Of a stretch of DNA of 64,000 bases, positions 36,018 through 47,831 are shown one piece after another (position 1 is the stretch's first letter; every line of letters begins with the position of its first letter). The stretch covers positions 8,724,727 through 8,788,726 of the forward strand of contig CM073327.1 of NCBI GenBank assembly GCA_037043015.1, read 5' to 3'. The notes under the pieces are model-generated. The model saw nothing but the letters and a program-made list of their open reading frames with translations, was not told the origin of the DNA and searched no databases. Source of the DNA: Bryum argenteum (lineage: Eukaryota; Streptophyta; Bryopsida; Bryales; Bryaceae). The position numbers and the translations under genes are program-made.

Positions 36018-36164
36018 AGTGACATTGATACCCTCCCCATTGACAGTAATACCCTCCCCAGTGACACTGTTACCCTCCCCAATGACAGTGATACCCTCTC
36101 CAGTGACACTGATACCCTCCCCAGTGACAATGATACCCTCTCAAGGGACGTTGATACACTTGGA
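36018..36164 (-). repeat. 21-bp minisatellite, 7 units
   Basis: Seven 21-bp units of the AGTGACACTGATACCCTCCCC type (plus strand), more variable than those at 3332-3499. Located at the junction between the copy D downstream flank and the lipid phosphatase fragment. Confidence 0.95.
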
Positions 36165-36239
36165 GTGGACGGTTGAAACCAAGTTCGAAGTGATGGGGCT
36201 TGGAATGTTCCCGGCAAGTGCCTGAGGCTGCTACAAATG

Positions 36240-38484
36240 CATGCTACGTACAAAAATGATGACATAGCTTATTGAATTTTGAAAGTGTAGGATGACAAAC
36301 CTTTGGACATTTCAAAAGTATACGATTTAAGCCTATGCAATTTTTAAAAAAATTAAAAAAAATTAAAAAAAATTGCATGCAAGTATTATGAGTTTATTTT
36401 GTGGAGGAATTCAAGAAAGTTTGTATATTTGTATACATACTAGTGGGACCCGTGCCGTTGAGCACGTTCAACTTGGATTGCCTAAAGCTATAAAAATAAG
36501 CCTTGACCGTGCTTGCATGAGCGGTTGGTTGAGCGGTTGAGCGGGAAGTGTGGATAGAGGAGGCAAGTCTCCACGACGGATTCGAGAGTGGAACCGTCGT
36601 GTGAAACAAAGCCTCCTCTATTGTAAGAGAGATTCTAATAAATATTGTATACCAATTCTAAATAATAGAGCACAATGACTATGAGGAATTTCAGTCTTAA
36701 AATCATTTGTATCTTAAGACCTCGTATATTCATGATGAACTCTTACGTAAAAGAGTTAGTTGATCCTTGGCCCTCAAAAGTGGTGAACGGCTTAACCATA
36801 CTCCATTCTTGCGGATGATGCTATTTAGTAATTAAATTTGGATCCAAAACCTAGAACATTAGAATAAATTTAAAGGCTTTATGACATACTGAGAAAGAAT
36901 TAAAGAAAATTGGCAAGTGATTTTAAATGTAAAGAGGATTTAACCTGCATGATTTTGATACTGTAGGATACTGTAGGATAGTGTAGGATAGTGCAGCCTA
37001 TGCTTTTGAAGAAATAGTCTTTGCCCCTTGCTAGAAGCAGGAAACTAACTCAAAGAAATAAAAATTTAAATGGATGTTGGTTCCGCATACAAGAGGCAAT
37101 TTGAAGCATCTCTATTGGAACACTTTAAAAGCGCCCTTGGAGCCCCACCAACTCTACTCCACAGGTAATGCAATTTGACCAAATTATTCTCTATACATGT
37201 AATTGACTTAGGTGTGTTCAATATTTAGCGTATTTATGATTTGCTTGGTTTATAAGATTTGGATGATGTCGCTAGGGCTTCTTACCACAAATTGTTACAT
37301 AGTAACTGTGGTAGTCCTCACATCACTCCTAAAGCTTCCAAGACTTGCGCCATATATTACTCTTGTTCCATAAAGTACGAGATTGCATGACATAAATTCT
37401 TATCATATTGGAATGAAATGAAAATTTTATCACAAACTAAATTTTTTTAATATCCCATTTCACAAGACTTTGGTAAAAACAAGAATCTGTGAAAGAAATG
37501 ACTTTAAAGTTTTGATTTGTCATCCAAATTGACCAATTTTCACAAAGTAAAGGATTAAGTACGCTAAAATGAAGATGGCTATTATACTTGGCAAGATTTT
37601 TCATTAAAAGTTTTACAAAGACATAATTACATCACCTTCATCAGTATGTATCTAGAGATGTTGATGAAATGATTGTTTCCACATAAACAATGCACCAACT
37701 CTAACGATAAATAACTTGGAATCTGCTGGAAACATATATACCTAAAGATGTTTGGACACAAGCAAAGGGTGCTTTGCAATTGTCATATGACTTACAACAA
37801 TTCTTATATATTTACAATATGAGCTGCATCTTTGGTAAGAAAGTCAAAACAAATTCTGCACTCTCATTCTTCAATATCAACATAATTGTATTCAAGAAAT
37901 TGCTAAAAATAGGACATACTAGTACGCTCTTAACTTCTCACTATTCGATGTGACAACGAGTGCACTTTTCCTCACACACCATTTACAAGTTCTTTCAAAT
38001 CTTGGTTTCAACTCCTTGTAAAAGATTTATTGATTTTAATTGATTTCCAATAGTGTAGCATGAACACACATATTTAGACATAAAGGTGGTACATATTATA
38101 CTACTTCTATGGTAGAACAACCTAAAGTGATAAACGTGGTAAAGCGTCTCTTTCTACAACATGAATTGTTGAAATTCCATGTATTACTATGACGATGTAC
38201 AAAAGCATTCCAATGTATCAAGAAACATGTGATATAAATATTTCACATAAAAGCCATTAAGACTCAAAGTTCGATCGGAAAACATTGTAAAATCCAAAAT
38301 CCATGGCAGTTGTTCATATTCCGAAAGTCTCATTCTTACATCCTTCCTATTACCACACCAACATCTGCAAAGAGTCCTTAATTATCCTTTCTACAACACT
38401 AGCAAGAGCGTTTCAACTATCCCCTCAAACCCACTAGAAGTGCCTAAGAGATCCATCACAATGTGGCTCAAAAGTCTTCAAGTT
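36240..38484 (-). repeat. Duplicated downstream flank of RWP-RK copy D
   Basis: Gene-free AT-rich DNA homologous to the other downstream flanks; interrupted by a Helitron-like insertion at 36440-36632. A short tandem of ACTGTAGGAT lies at about 36960-36990. Confidence 0.72.
36440..36632 (-). mobile_element. Small Helitron-like non-autonomous element, 193 bp
   Basis: On the minus strand it starts TCTCTCTTACAATAG and ends with a hairpin (CGTGC-TCAACG-GCACG), a short spacer and CTAG, immediately followed by T. These are the TC start, the subterminal hairpin and the CTRR end of Helitrons, which insert between A and T without a target duplication. Removing it restores, base for base in length, the paralogous site at 30520-30545. 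It has no coding capacity. Confidence 0.85.
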
Positions 38485-39600
38485 CTATGGATTGTTCTTC
38501 TCCTTGGCATGGCACTGTTGGCATGGACCATCTAAGCGAAACCCGTTTGAAAACAAAAGGGTGTATACGCTATGAGATACCGCTTGAGAAACCTGCATTA
38601 TTCACAAACAAGCACTCATAGTATTAAAAAAAATTGTTCCAAAATGGTCCATAGAACTAACATAACAAAATCAACCAAGAGTAAGTTTCACACGATTACC
38701 ATCAAGCGTTGAACAGCCGCAAGAGAACCATCAAGGTACTCCTGTTTGTCTTTCTTGAGTGCGTCAGAGAGTTTGGTGAGGTACTCTAGTTTACATCCTC
38801 TTCCTCCTTCTGCAATCATGTGCGCTAAGGCATGCACAGCATTCTCCAGACTTCGCATCTGTGTGAAAAAAAATAAAATAAAATATCAACAAGAACAAAC
38901 TATGCAATTTCTTTTGCAATTTAAAATGTTTAACGAGATTGTGGTGCAAAGAGAACCTTACGCCCAGGCCAACGTTGAATGGCAAGTTCCCTCATCCTTG
39001 TCTTGAGGTGGGAAGCGGACACACCCAACTTCCTAGCTGCTATAGATAGGTTAAGTGTAAAATATCGAGATATGTCCGACATGGTTAAAGGAACCAATCG
39101 CGTGCGCCTCCCACGTTGCTAGTATACATACAATAACACCAAAAAATTTAGAAGGCATAACAAAAAATTACAAATTAGAAAAGCGTGAGCGTACGAAAAT
39201 GAAAAAGAAAAAAACTCACGTTTCTGCCAAGTCTTTTCATAGGACCCATCGCTTGCGCATGCGTAGAAGCCAGTTCCGGAGCCAATTCAAGCGCATCAGT
39301 TAAATGACCTTCAAGAGCCGCTATAGCAAAAGGAACTTTCTTCGCAGGCGGTTCTCCATTCTTCTTATCCACCTTCGCGATGCTTGTGTCAGCAATCTCC
39401 TCGTGCGGAAGCGCTAGTGCAACATCATTGTCAACCGTAAGCTCTTCACAATCCTCCTTCGTATCATCACCTTGGATATAGATGCCGATGTCTTCGTCGT
39501 AGATCGGTGCGCCCTCTCGAGCGATGGTCCATAAACTGCCAAGAGTTGGAGCATTGAAGAAAAGCTCACCTATGTTAACGTAATCATCTAAATCCTCCAT
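38485..39600 (-). CDS. RWP-RK domain transcription factor, copy D (269 aa, intact)
   Basis: Four exons in phase 0: 39600-39220, 39118-38957, 38858-38700, 38592-38485. Exon 1 begins MEDLDDYVNIGELFFN and has the shortest linker of the intact copies (most APKMAP repeats missing). The RWP-RK domain spans about residues 135-181, with LTMSDISRYF, MRELAIQ and RWPGRK; the usual GI before RWP is AI here. The tail ends CQQCHAKEKNNP. The TATA at 39713-39718 is intact. It is the copy nearest the complete lipid phosphatase gene and transcribed in the same direction, probably the ancestral arrangement. Confidence 0.9.
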
Positions 39601-39711
39601 AGCTACCGTCGACACTACAAAACAAAACAAAACCTATTCTGCACCGAACATTCCTTCACCAAGTACAACTAGTAAGAAAGGAACTATACACAACGTCGCA
39701 CAGACAGAGCG

Positions 39712-39720
39712 GTATATAAC
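39712..39720 (-). promoter_or_regulatory. Probable TATA box of RWP-RK copy D
   Basis: Minus-strand GTTATATACC about 113 bp before the ATG, the same sequence and spacing as in copy A. Confidence 0.5.
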
Positions 39721-40045
39721 CCCCTCAAGTTACAACCTCCACGTGTCAACACACCACCGGTTCAATTTGTACTCGAGTACAATCTACTCCGAAGAGCTCA
39801 ATTTGGACGCCTCTACTCTAAATAAGGAGGGTAAAATGTACACATGTAATAAAGGGGGCAAGATGATAGCAAGCAGCTTTTGAAGTAGAAATTATTTGTT
39901 TTCCACGAGTCACATAATGTCAAATTAATTTTAGGTACCAACTCTAAGAAATTTTCATGTTTGGAAGCTTATCGTGAACAATCTATAGATCCAAACGAGG
40001 TTCTGTAAATTGGATGTGGTTCTTAACTCACCAAACTTTCGGGAG

Positions 40046-40091
<46 letters not shown>
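40046..40091 (+). repeat. Homopolymer A run (46 bp)
   Basis: Uninterrupted A run in the copy D upstream region, where copy A has a mixed pyrimidine tract on the corresponding strand. Length may be unreliable in sequencing. Confidence 0.9.
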
Positions 40092-40092
<1 letters not shown>

Positions 40093-41970
40093 AAACTTCT
40101 TTTAGTATCCTTCAACTCCTCGAAATTTGGGATCGACTATAAGTTGGTTGATTGAGCTCTTAGGATTTATATCTTGCTGATTTACAATCTCTTTCATACC
40201 GTTCTGTTCTCCTGGACCAAATCTTGTAACATGTCATGTGGTAGCAGTTACAATTTACAAATAAATTAATGAGGATGATCTTTGATGTCTCCTTACAATT
40301 TACTACTACAAAATATCACTTCACGAACATCCCATTGCTCAAAGTAATCGTGACAACTGGTTACAATCCACTCTTCTAAGATTACCCTCCTTTAGTGGCT
40401 AAAAGTTGAACCAGTTGTCAAGATTGTATGCTTTTATGGATGGGATATTGGTAAAGTGATATTTCAGAGTCCTAGAAGGCATTTAAATAGGTAAAAAGTG
40501 CATTGAACACTAATCTTCATTTAAAACTAAGTTATTGTACGAGTACTGATTTTTTTACGATTTGTTGTGGGGCGTGAGCCGCGACACTGTAAGAGCCAGT
40601 GTAGGTAACTTTGGCGAAACGGTTTGAGTGGTCCTAATGTATAGTGGCTTCCATCCCAAATTATATTGTACCGTGGTGGCAACTAATGATGAAATTTTGT
40701 GGCACCTTCCACGCAAACATGGTAGCTCGTGTGGCACCTTCCCACACTCAATACTGCTCTTGTGGCAACTTTTATGAAAATTGTACTCATATTCAACTAC
40801 ATTCATGGACAAATCCACTCTAAAATTCAAACACATGAAACTAGGATTTCATCATGAACAGTCCACAAAAACATTTGAAAACACGAACATCTGCATAATT
40901 CAAACCTGCTTCACACAAAATGACAAAAGTTTCACACAAAATGGCAAAAGTAGTCATACTTCAAAGAACAAACATTGGGCAGAAGCAGCCATAAGAGCAA
41001 ACGTCAAACCCCCGGAAGCGTTCACACTTCCAATATTGAGATTGACACAAAAACTAATCGGGGACTCTTGCGATGCCAACGGGTTCTCGGGATGATAAAG
41101 GCTACTCAATCGTTGCTAGTCTAATGAGATGGAGAGCGAAGGCCAGTGCAGGGTGTGCGCCGATGGCGATGGAGGAAGATGGAGTGGAGGCGAAAGCCAG
41201 CAGCCACCAGTTCTTTCGGCCATTCTAAACCCTATAACCGTGAAATTTTAAAAGGGGCAGGTCGTCTTGTCCCAGGCATGGTAAGATTTGAGCGATTTTT
41301 TGCCAAGAGAAAAATTCTTGGGTACGAGTACATGAAGGCAGGCACTCGTTGGCAAGATCCAGCATACAAAAGGAACTTCTTCGAGTAAACCAAGGCAACA
41401 ATTTTGGTGTACTTCAAAAGTGTGAATTGAATTCAGGAAAATAACAATTAACATGGAATTTTGTAAGGCGCAAAACTTCAATTGAAAATCAAGACCCCTA
41501 AATAAGATGACCGAAACCTTCATCACCACAGCAGTTGTCAAATTGTGACAACAGTGTTTCCCATTATGTATTTCCTTGTTGAAAGAGAAAAAGTCATGAA
41601 CAGTACCCTATTCAAATGTCATGAACTCCTCCATACGAATGGAATGGATAACATGTGTAGCATTAAATTACACCTCCACCAGCACACAAAAATGACAAAA
41701 AGAGAATGAAAATGAAATACCCAGAAAGCAGTCACAACACATCGCGTTACAGAAACGTCATCTTCTGTTAATTAGTCCAGGAACCATTCTCCTTACATAA
41801 CCATAATAACCTATTCACCTTAATTGGCACTGCATCAAAATCTATGCCAAGTGATCCATCCCCAAAACTATGTTATTGAACATCATTCACCTGAATTCTA
41901 TAACCGAAACTATGATACACAAAAGGAAAGGAAAAAACTCAAAAAACTCAAAAAAAGCGGCAGTCCCTCG

Positions 41971-43942
41971 TTAGCCTCGTCCTGTCTCGACATCGTTCGG
42001 TACGTATCTCGGGTCGTATGCATTTCCTCCGAGACCCAAGGGAGCAACCGTGTTGTTGAATTGGGAGTGCATCATCGGTAGGGCGTGAGGACCGTGTTGT
42101 CCGTGGGCGAAGATTCCTTGTGGCTGGTACTCATATGGATATCCAGCTACACACAAAATTGCACACAAAACTCAGTGGGGAGAAAGAAAAAAACAAAGGA
42201 AACTGAAGCATGATGATTGTGCTCAGACTACATAATGAAGTGGTCTACTGTAAATGTAAAATTCAGAGAGATAGAAAGCTTACCCCATTCTCTGGCGTAG
42301 ATACTTGGGTAGAACTGCCTGTAGGAAAGGTAAGCAATGAACAGCCCTGCAGAACACACAAGAGTATATTACAAACCTGACGTATTTACAAAATGTCATG
42401 ATCAGGAACAGTTCAAACTTGAGCTCAAGTTACTGACGAATCTCTCTTCATCAACCACGAATCTGAGAGTCATGGTGGTTGAAGGCCGTAAACCATTACA
42501 TGAATCATTCTGTGGACTTACTCATTAGAAAGAAAAGAATAGCAATTTTTTATGGTTGATAATGCTTGTCTTCTGTGGAGGATGAGGGTGAGGAGAAGGG
42601 CTTACCAAGAAGGGCTGCGGCAATGATATCCACCCAACGGTGCTGGTAGTCGTTCACACGAGAGATGCCGATGAGAGTGGCCACGAATGTCGGGAACAGG
42701 ACGAAGAACACTCGTGAAGCGTACGCCCTTCGGTCGAACATGGACGTCTTCCCGGCTAAGTAGAGTGACAGGTATCCCAGACCAGCAAATGCCCCTGTCA
42801 TCAATCCATTTCAGCCAAGTCAGTCTCACTTCTAGTTGGTAGAAGGAAAAAAGCCAAGAAGACGAACTCCAGACCTGTTTCTTTTGAAGGCTAACATGAA
42901 TCGAAGGTTCCTATGCTCATTTGACAGGACATTCTATTATTCCAGTAATACCAACCCCTCTACGATACGGAAGCAACCATCTACTCCAAGGAATCATTTC
43001 ATATCTATTCTAGCTGTTTGTGCTCAAGGAACAGTATGACAACAGAGGACACTGCACTATTTTCAGTAAGATTAAGGATGGACACTATACTAATCAGGTA
43101 ATCACTTACATGCTACATGTCCACTGGGGAAGCTCTTGAACGCATCACGAAACTGCCTCTTCGACACATTCGGATGGCAGATCACTTGCCTGTCGGAGTC
43201 GTTCGTGTAGGTCTATCAAATAAAAAACACTCATTAGATTCACAAGATGATTGTCAAATCACGGACAACAACAGAGGGTTTCTTGGGGAGTTTCAATACC
43301 GCGACGCCATCAGGAAAGCATCGATGGAAAAAATCAGGTCGAGGCATCCCGACCAGATTCTTGATACCGTCTGTGAAAAGTGCTGTGACCACAATCGCCA
43401 TTGCAAGCCCTGAAACACGATCCCCAAGAATCATCAAACCATTCATCAAACGACCGTAAAAAAGAAATTCGGAGTAATGTTGGATACTGGTCCCTTTGCG
43501 GACAGTATATATATGCGGATGTGAGCTTACCAAGGAAGGCGCTGTGGAAGTCACGGATGCTTCGCTTCTTGAAGTACATGGCGAGGAAGATGAGGAATGG
43601 AATGAGTACAGCAATGACTCCGACGCTCCATGTGGGCACAGTCTCGCCTTTGTGGGGGAACCGGTAGTTGGCCATCATCGGCTCATTCACGAAGCGTTTG
43701 AACGGGGGGATCAAGAAGTAGTCCACGAGCTCCAGGATGATCATCACGCCGACCCATAGCCAGTCGCGCAAGTGGTGCTTGACTAGTGAGATTAGCGTCA
43801 CTTTGTGTGCGCTTGTGTCGTAGCCTCCGTTCGCGTGGTGCCTCCCAGCTGCAAGCATTCACCGGATCCCCGTTAAGATCGAGCAAAGAGTGATTGATTG
43901 ATTATTTGGTGTCGCAGGATTCGAGTGCTTACCGTGATCCAT
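41971..43942 (-). CDS. Lipid phosphate phosphatase (PAP2 family), 322 aa
   Basis: Removes phosphate from phosphatidic acid and related lipid phosphates in membranes. Seven exons: 43942-43933, 43848-43531, 43409-43300, 43212-43110, 42794-42606, 42346-42284, 42146-41971, all with GT-AG borders and consistent phases. The three phosphatase motifs are complete: KNLVGMPRP (126-134), PSGH (175-178) and [12 protein letters not shown] (225-236). Six membrane segments are expected (for example about 28-48, 74-94, 111-122, 182-195, 208-224, 237-255). The tail is [10 protein letters not shown], ending VETGRG. The first exon has only ten coding bases (ATG GAT CAC G). Close in plan to Arabidopsis LPP2/LPP3. 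It is the source of the truncated copies at 3551, 29694 and 35540. Confidence 0.95.
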
Positions 43943-46344
43943 TTTGATCGCCGCAAACTGCTAGAGCTTCAAACCCTGACTTCGCGGCTGCACCCAATCT
44001 GCAAGAAAGAAGACCACTCACGAGGTTAACAATCCATCCATAGCCAATGAGCATATTAGACTCTATGTTACTAGCACGAAAGACCTGAAACCCCAGCCAC
44101 CGACTGCCACTCCTCTCAGGAAGAAAACAACGGCTTTCAAGCTCTAATAACTACAACGACAACCTTCATGGTTTCAAAAGCCAGCCGTTTCTATTTCGTA
44201 CAATACCAGCAACGAGAACGGATCCTATGAAGCTTATAAGGAGTCTTGGTAACCTTGTGTTTCTGATCCCGAAATGTGTCTCAGTTTTAACTCAATCGTG
44301 CTTCTAGTCGCAAAAAGCCAGAGTCACCCCCAGTCCTATCAATCCAGAGTGTGGAGTTCCCGATCTACGGCTAGGCGCCATGGCCATGGTGATCAGACTG
44401 TATGTTCCGAGCACCGAAAAAAACTGCGAACTCCAGCCACCTCTCATAAACCCAAATCTCGTGGATTCCAAGAGAGAGCCGTTTTGATACCGTACCTCAA
44501 AAATACTATCAAACTCATACAGTTTCCGAAATAATTCTCGTATTCACCCAATCATCACGCTTTCAGAAACAAAAAGCCATCGATCGGCCAGTCCTTTGTA
44601 GTCGTAGATAGAGCTCACGATCTAGGGCCAGGCACCATAGCCATCGATCGAAACGAGCCATCTCAGTGTATGTTCCGACTGAGCACAAAAAAAATCTGAA
44701 ACTCTAGCCACCTCACAGGAAGAAAAACTACGACCCCACCTTCCAACAAGTGTGCCATACTCTTCGCCACTCAACAACAAGAACGTATACTAACACTCTC
44801 ATGTAAAAGGCGAGATTACCAGCCCATTGAACCGTTTCCATGTAAAGAGCTCATGATCTACCATATCCATCCCCACCCAACAACAAGAAAAATATCCTAC
44901 CAAGCCCATGAAGCATCAAACAGTAGTCTTGGTTACCAGCAACGACCAGCCCAGTAAACGAGCGCTCGTATTTTCATGGAACGACCTTTTATCATACAGT
45001 CGATTCTCCATGAAAAACCAAAGCCTTCATCACTCACGAACGAAAAAAAATGCTTGTGCGACATCAATCAGACCTGAAGGCGACCGAGGTTACCAGTAGC
45101 CCGTGGTTTCATGGAAAGGGCTCTATCTGTTCGGGGAGGCGGTGGATTTTCATGCTCAGTGTCGCAAAATGAGCCAGAAACAGGCCTGCTCAAAGAACAA
45201 AAGCACAAAAGAGAGTTGCATGAGCTTACCCGGGAGCTGCGAGAGAGCTTGCGAGACAACTACAGGCTCATGAAGCGGGAGACGATCATAAGCAAGGGCG
45301 ACTGCAAAAGGTGCCGTAATGACAATGGCATTCAGGCAGCATGATAAAGGATGCCAAGTGTCCGAGTCCTTCGGCCGCCGTTCCCCGTCCCTTGTTCCCA
45401 TGCCGCGAGCCCGCGTCCAACGGTCGGTCGATGCCAGGTGTCAGGTGTAAGACACGTGGACTTCGCCACTTGGCCAGCGCGTTCCCTGGGGAGGCCTTTT
45501 CTAAATGGCAGCGGGGAGGTTCGATCCGAGAACCTGCGCGGCCTGTCGGCGGAATCATCTCCCATTTGGATGAAAATCATCCTCGTTGCTGCTATGGTCT
45601 CTGAATTATTTTCGATCACCGCCAAGCTTAGGTTCATTTTGTGATAATTTAATAAATAAATAAATAAACGTTACAAACACCAATCCTCTTAATGGGGTTA
45701 GTGTTGATGAATTACATGTTCAAGTTACCTTTGATGATATGCCCACACGACATGTAAAAAAAAAAAAAAAAAATGAAACAAAATTCTACCTCTGTCTAAA
45801 TTTTTGATATCTGAATAAAGGACTAGTTTTAAATACAAAAAAAATAATTTAATTTGGATCTTTCTTGTTACACCAAATGTTGCATTTTTTATAACATCTT
45901 CCAATGTAGAAAAAAGTGGAAACTACAATTCATGTACAAGTTGGTGTATCGTTACAAAAACAACATTGTGATTAAATACTTCGGAATTTTCAAGAACTTG
46001 GCCTCCCTACACAAAACAGTAATTTACACCCATTGATACTGGCCCCTCATAGGAGTATAAGAGTATATTTATTTATTTAAAACTTGTTGATGTCAAAAGG
46101 CATAAGTATGATTATCCAAATTATCATCCATGTACTTTTCTGTTCATCCATCCCTGCCTAAATTCGAACAACCGCTACATAAGACTCGGTTTAAACTTAA
46201 GTGCCTGTATAGCTGCTTTCAGAATCCCAGTTGTTACAGCACCCAATGAATTCATGTGGCTGAAACTGACAGCTGGAATGTAGGAGAAAATGATAAGTTA
46301 CTTAAGAGGCTCTTATAATTTGTATAATAGATTTGGGTGACTGT
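43943..46344. other. 5' flank of the LPP gene; degenerate tandem repeats, no gene recognised
   Basis: The promoter and 5'UTR of the lipid phosphatase must lie here. Segments near 44085, 44345-44440 and 44600-44712 share ordered phrases (GATCT..GG..AGGC.CCAT, TGTATGTTCCGA, AGCCACCTC), suggesting a degenerate repeat of about 270 bp. A GC-rich block at 45360-45600 includes AGGTTCGATCCGAGAACCT, a small hairpin with a B-box-like loop. From 45640 the DNA is AT-rich. Open stretches such as 45111-45344 have no recognised homology. Confidence 0.5.
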
Positions 46345-46626
46345 TTCTAACAGTTGGTACCTAAAATCCATTTGTAATTGTGACACGTGGAAAACAAAAA
46401 AAATTCTACTTCAAAAGCTGCTTGCTATCATATTACATGGGAGCATTTTTACCCTCCTTAGTTAGAGTAGAGAAAAATTGTACCGTAGTAAAGGTGTGTT
46501 CACACTTGAGCGCGTTATGTACCGCTCTGTCTGTGCGTTAGAGTTCCTTTCGTACTATTTGTACCTGGTGAAGGAATGTTCGGTACAGAATAGGTTTTGT
46601 TTTGTTTTGTAGTGTCGACGGTAGCT

Positions 46627-47831
46627 ATGGAGGTTTTAGACGATTACGTTAACATAGGTGAGCTTTTTTTCAATGCTCCAACTCTTGGGAGTTTGTGGAC
46701 GATGACTACGGAGGGCGCGTCGATCTTTCCCGAAGACATTGGCGTGTGTGCCCAAGGTGGTGATGCTGTGAACCGGGTTTGTGAAGAGCTTGACAATGTT
46801 GCACTCGCTCTTCCGCTCGCGGAGATTATCAACACGAAGGACGTTTCGATAGCATGTTTGTCTCGAAATGCGAGTGTCGTTTCACATGGCGTCGCCTTTG
46901 TAAGTGCGTCTCCGATTGCTAAGGTGGATAAGAAGAATGTAGAACTACCCGCAAAGAAAGTTCCTTCCCCTCTGGCAGGTCTTGAACGTCCCGCAAGTTA
47001 CTCGCTCGAATTGGCTCCGGAGACGGCTCCCCTCTATGCACCAAACATAGCACCGAAGATGGCTCCTACACATACGCAAGCGATGGATCCTGTCAAACGA
47101 CTTCGCAAAAACGTGAGTTTTTTTCTTTTTCATTTTTGTAAGCTCATGCTTTTTTAATTTGTTATTTTTTGTTCCGCCTACTAACTTTTTTGTGTTATTG
47201 CATGTATACTAGGGACGTGGGAGGCGAAGGCGATTGGTTCCTTTAACAGTGTCGGACATATCTCGTTATTTTACGCTAAACCTATTTATAGCGACTAGGA
47301 AGTTGGGTGTGTCCGCTTCCCACCTCAAGACAACGATGAGGGAACTTGGCATCCCGCGTTGGCCTGGGCGTAAGGTTCTCCTCGCACCACAATCTCGTTA
47401 AAGATTTTAATTGCAGGGTTTGTTCGTATTCATATTTTTTATTTGTTTTTCATACAAATGCGAAGTCTAGAGAATGCAGTGCATGCCTTAGCGCACATGA
47501 TTGCAGAAGGAGGAAGAGGACATAAACTAGAGTACCTCACCAAACTCTCTGACGCACTCAAGAAAGACAAACAAGATTACCTTGATGGTTCTCTTGCGGC
47601 TGTTCAACGCTTGATGGTAAGTGTGTGATACTTCCACTTGGTTGATTTTGTTATGTTAGTGCTCTGTACCATTTTGGAACAAAAACATTTAATACTACGA
47701 GTGTTTGTTTGTGAATAATGCAGGTTTCTCAAGCGGTATCTCATAGCGTATACACCCTTTTGTTTTCGAACGGGTTTCACTTAGATGGTCCATGCCGACA
47801 TTGCCATGCCAAGGAGCGGAACAATCCATAG
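46627..47831 (+). CDS. RWP-RK domain gene, copy E (exon 3 acceptor mutated)
   Basis: Exons by homology: 46627-47112, 47213-47374, 47458-47616, 47724-47831 (stop TAG), all in phase 0 (about 304 aa if spliced as in the other copies). The start is MEVLDDYVNIGELFFN; the linker has APNIAPKMAP repeats; the domain at about 170-216 reads LTVSDISRYF, ATRKLGVSASHLK, GIPRWPGRK. It is the most divergent copy. The acceptor before exon 3, CATACAG in copy A, is CATACAA here (47457), so canonical splicing is lost. The next AG upstream (47415-47416) would put a stop in frame. A protein ending after the RWP-RK domain, or a retained intron, is likely. The TATA position reads TTATGTACC. Duplicated DNA begins near 46345. 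Confidence 0.8.

Larger units (their letters stand above)
39601..41970 (-). repeat. Flank between RWP-RK copy D and the complete LPP gene
   Basis: Homologous to 3989-6540, 27578-29693 and 33645-35539. Contains the promoter of copy D, a 46-base A run at 40046-40091, and the 3' flank of the lipid phosphatase. No further gene recognised. Confidence 0.7.

Noticed and set aside
3332-36164. Minisatellites as CRISPR arrays
   Set aside because: Units are contiguous without spacers, in a plant nuclear sequence.
45510-45545. B-box-like GGTTCGATCC suggesting a tRNA gene
   Set aside because: No A box, anticodon arm or acceptor stem at the proper distance; only a small local hairpin is visible.
45111-45644. 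Several overlapping ORFs in the GC-rich block upstream of LPP
   Set aside because: They overlap on both strands in many frames, as expected from GC-rich DNA, and none shows a recognisable domain or splice structure.
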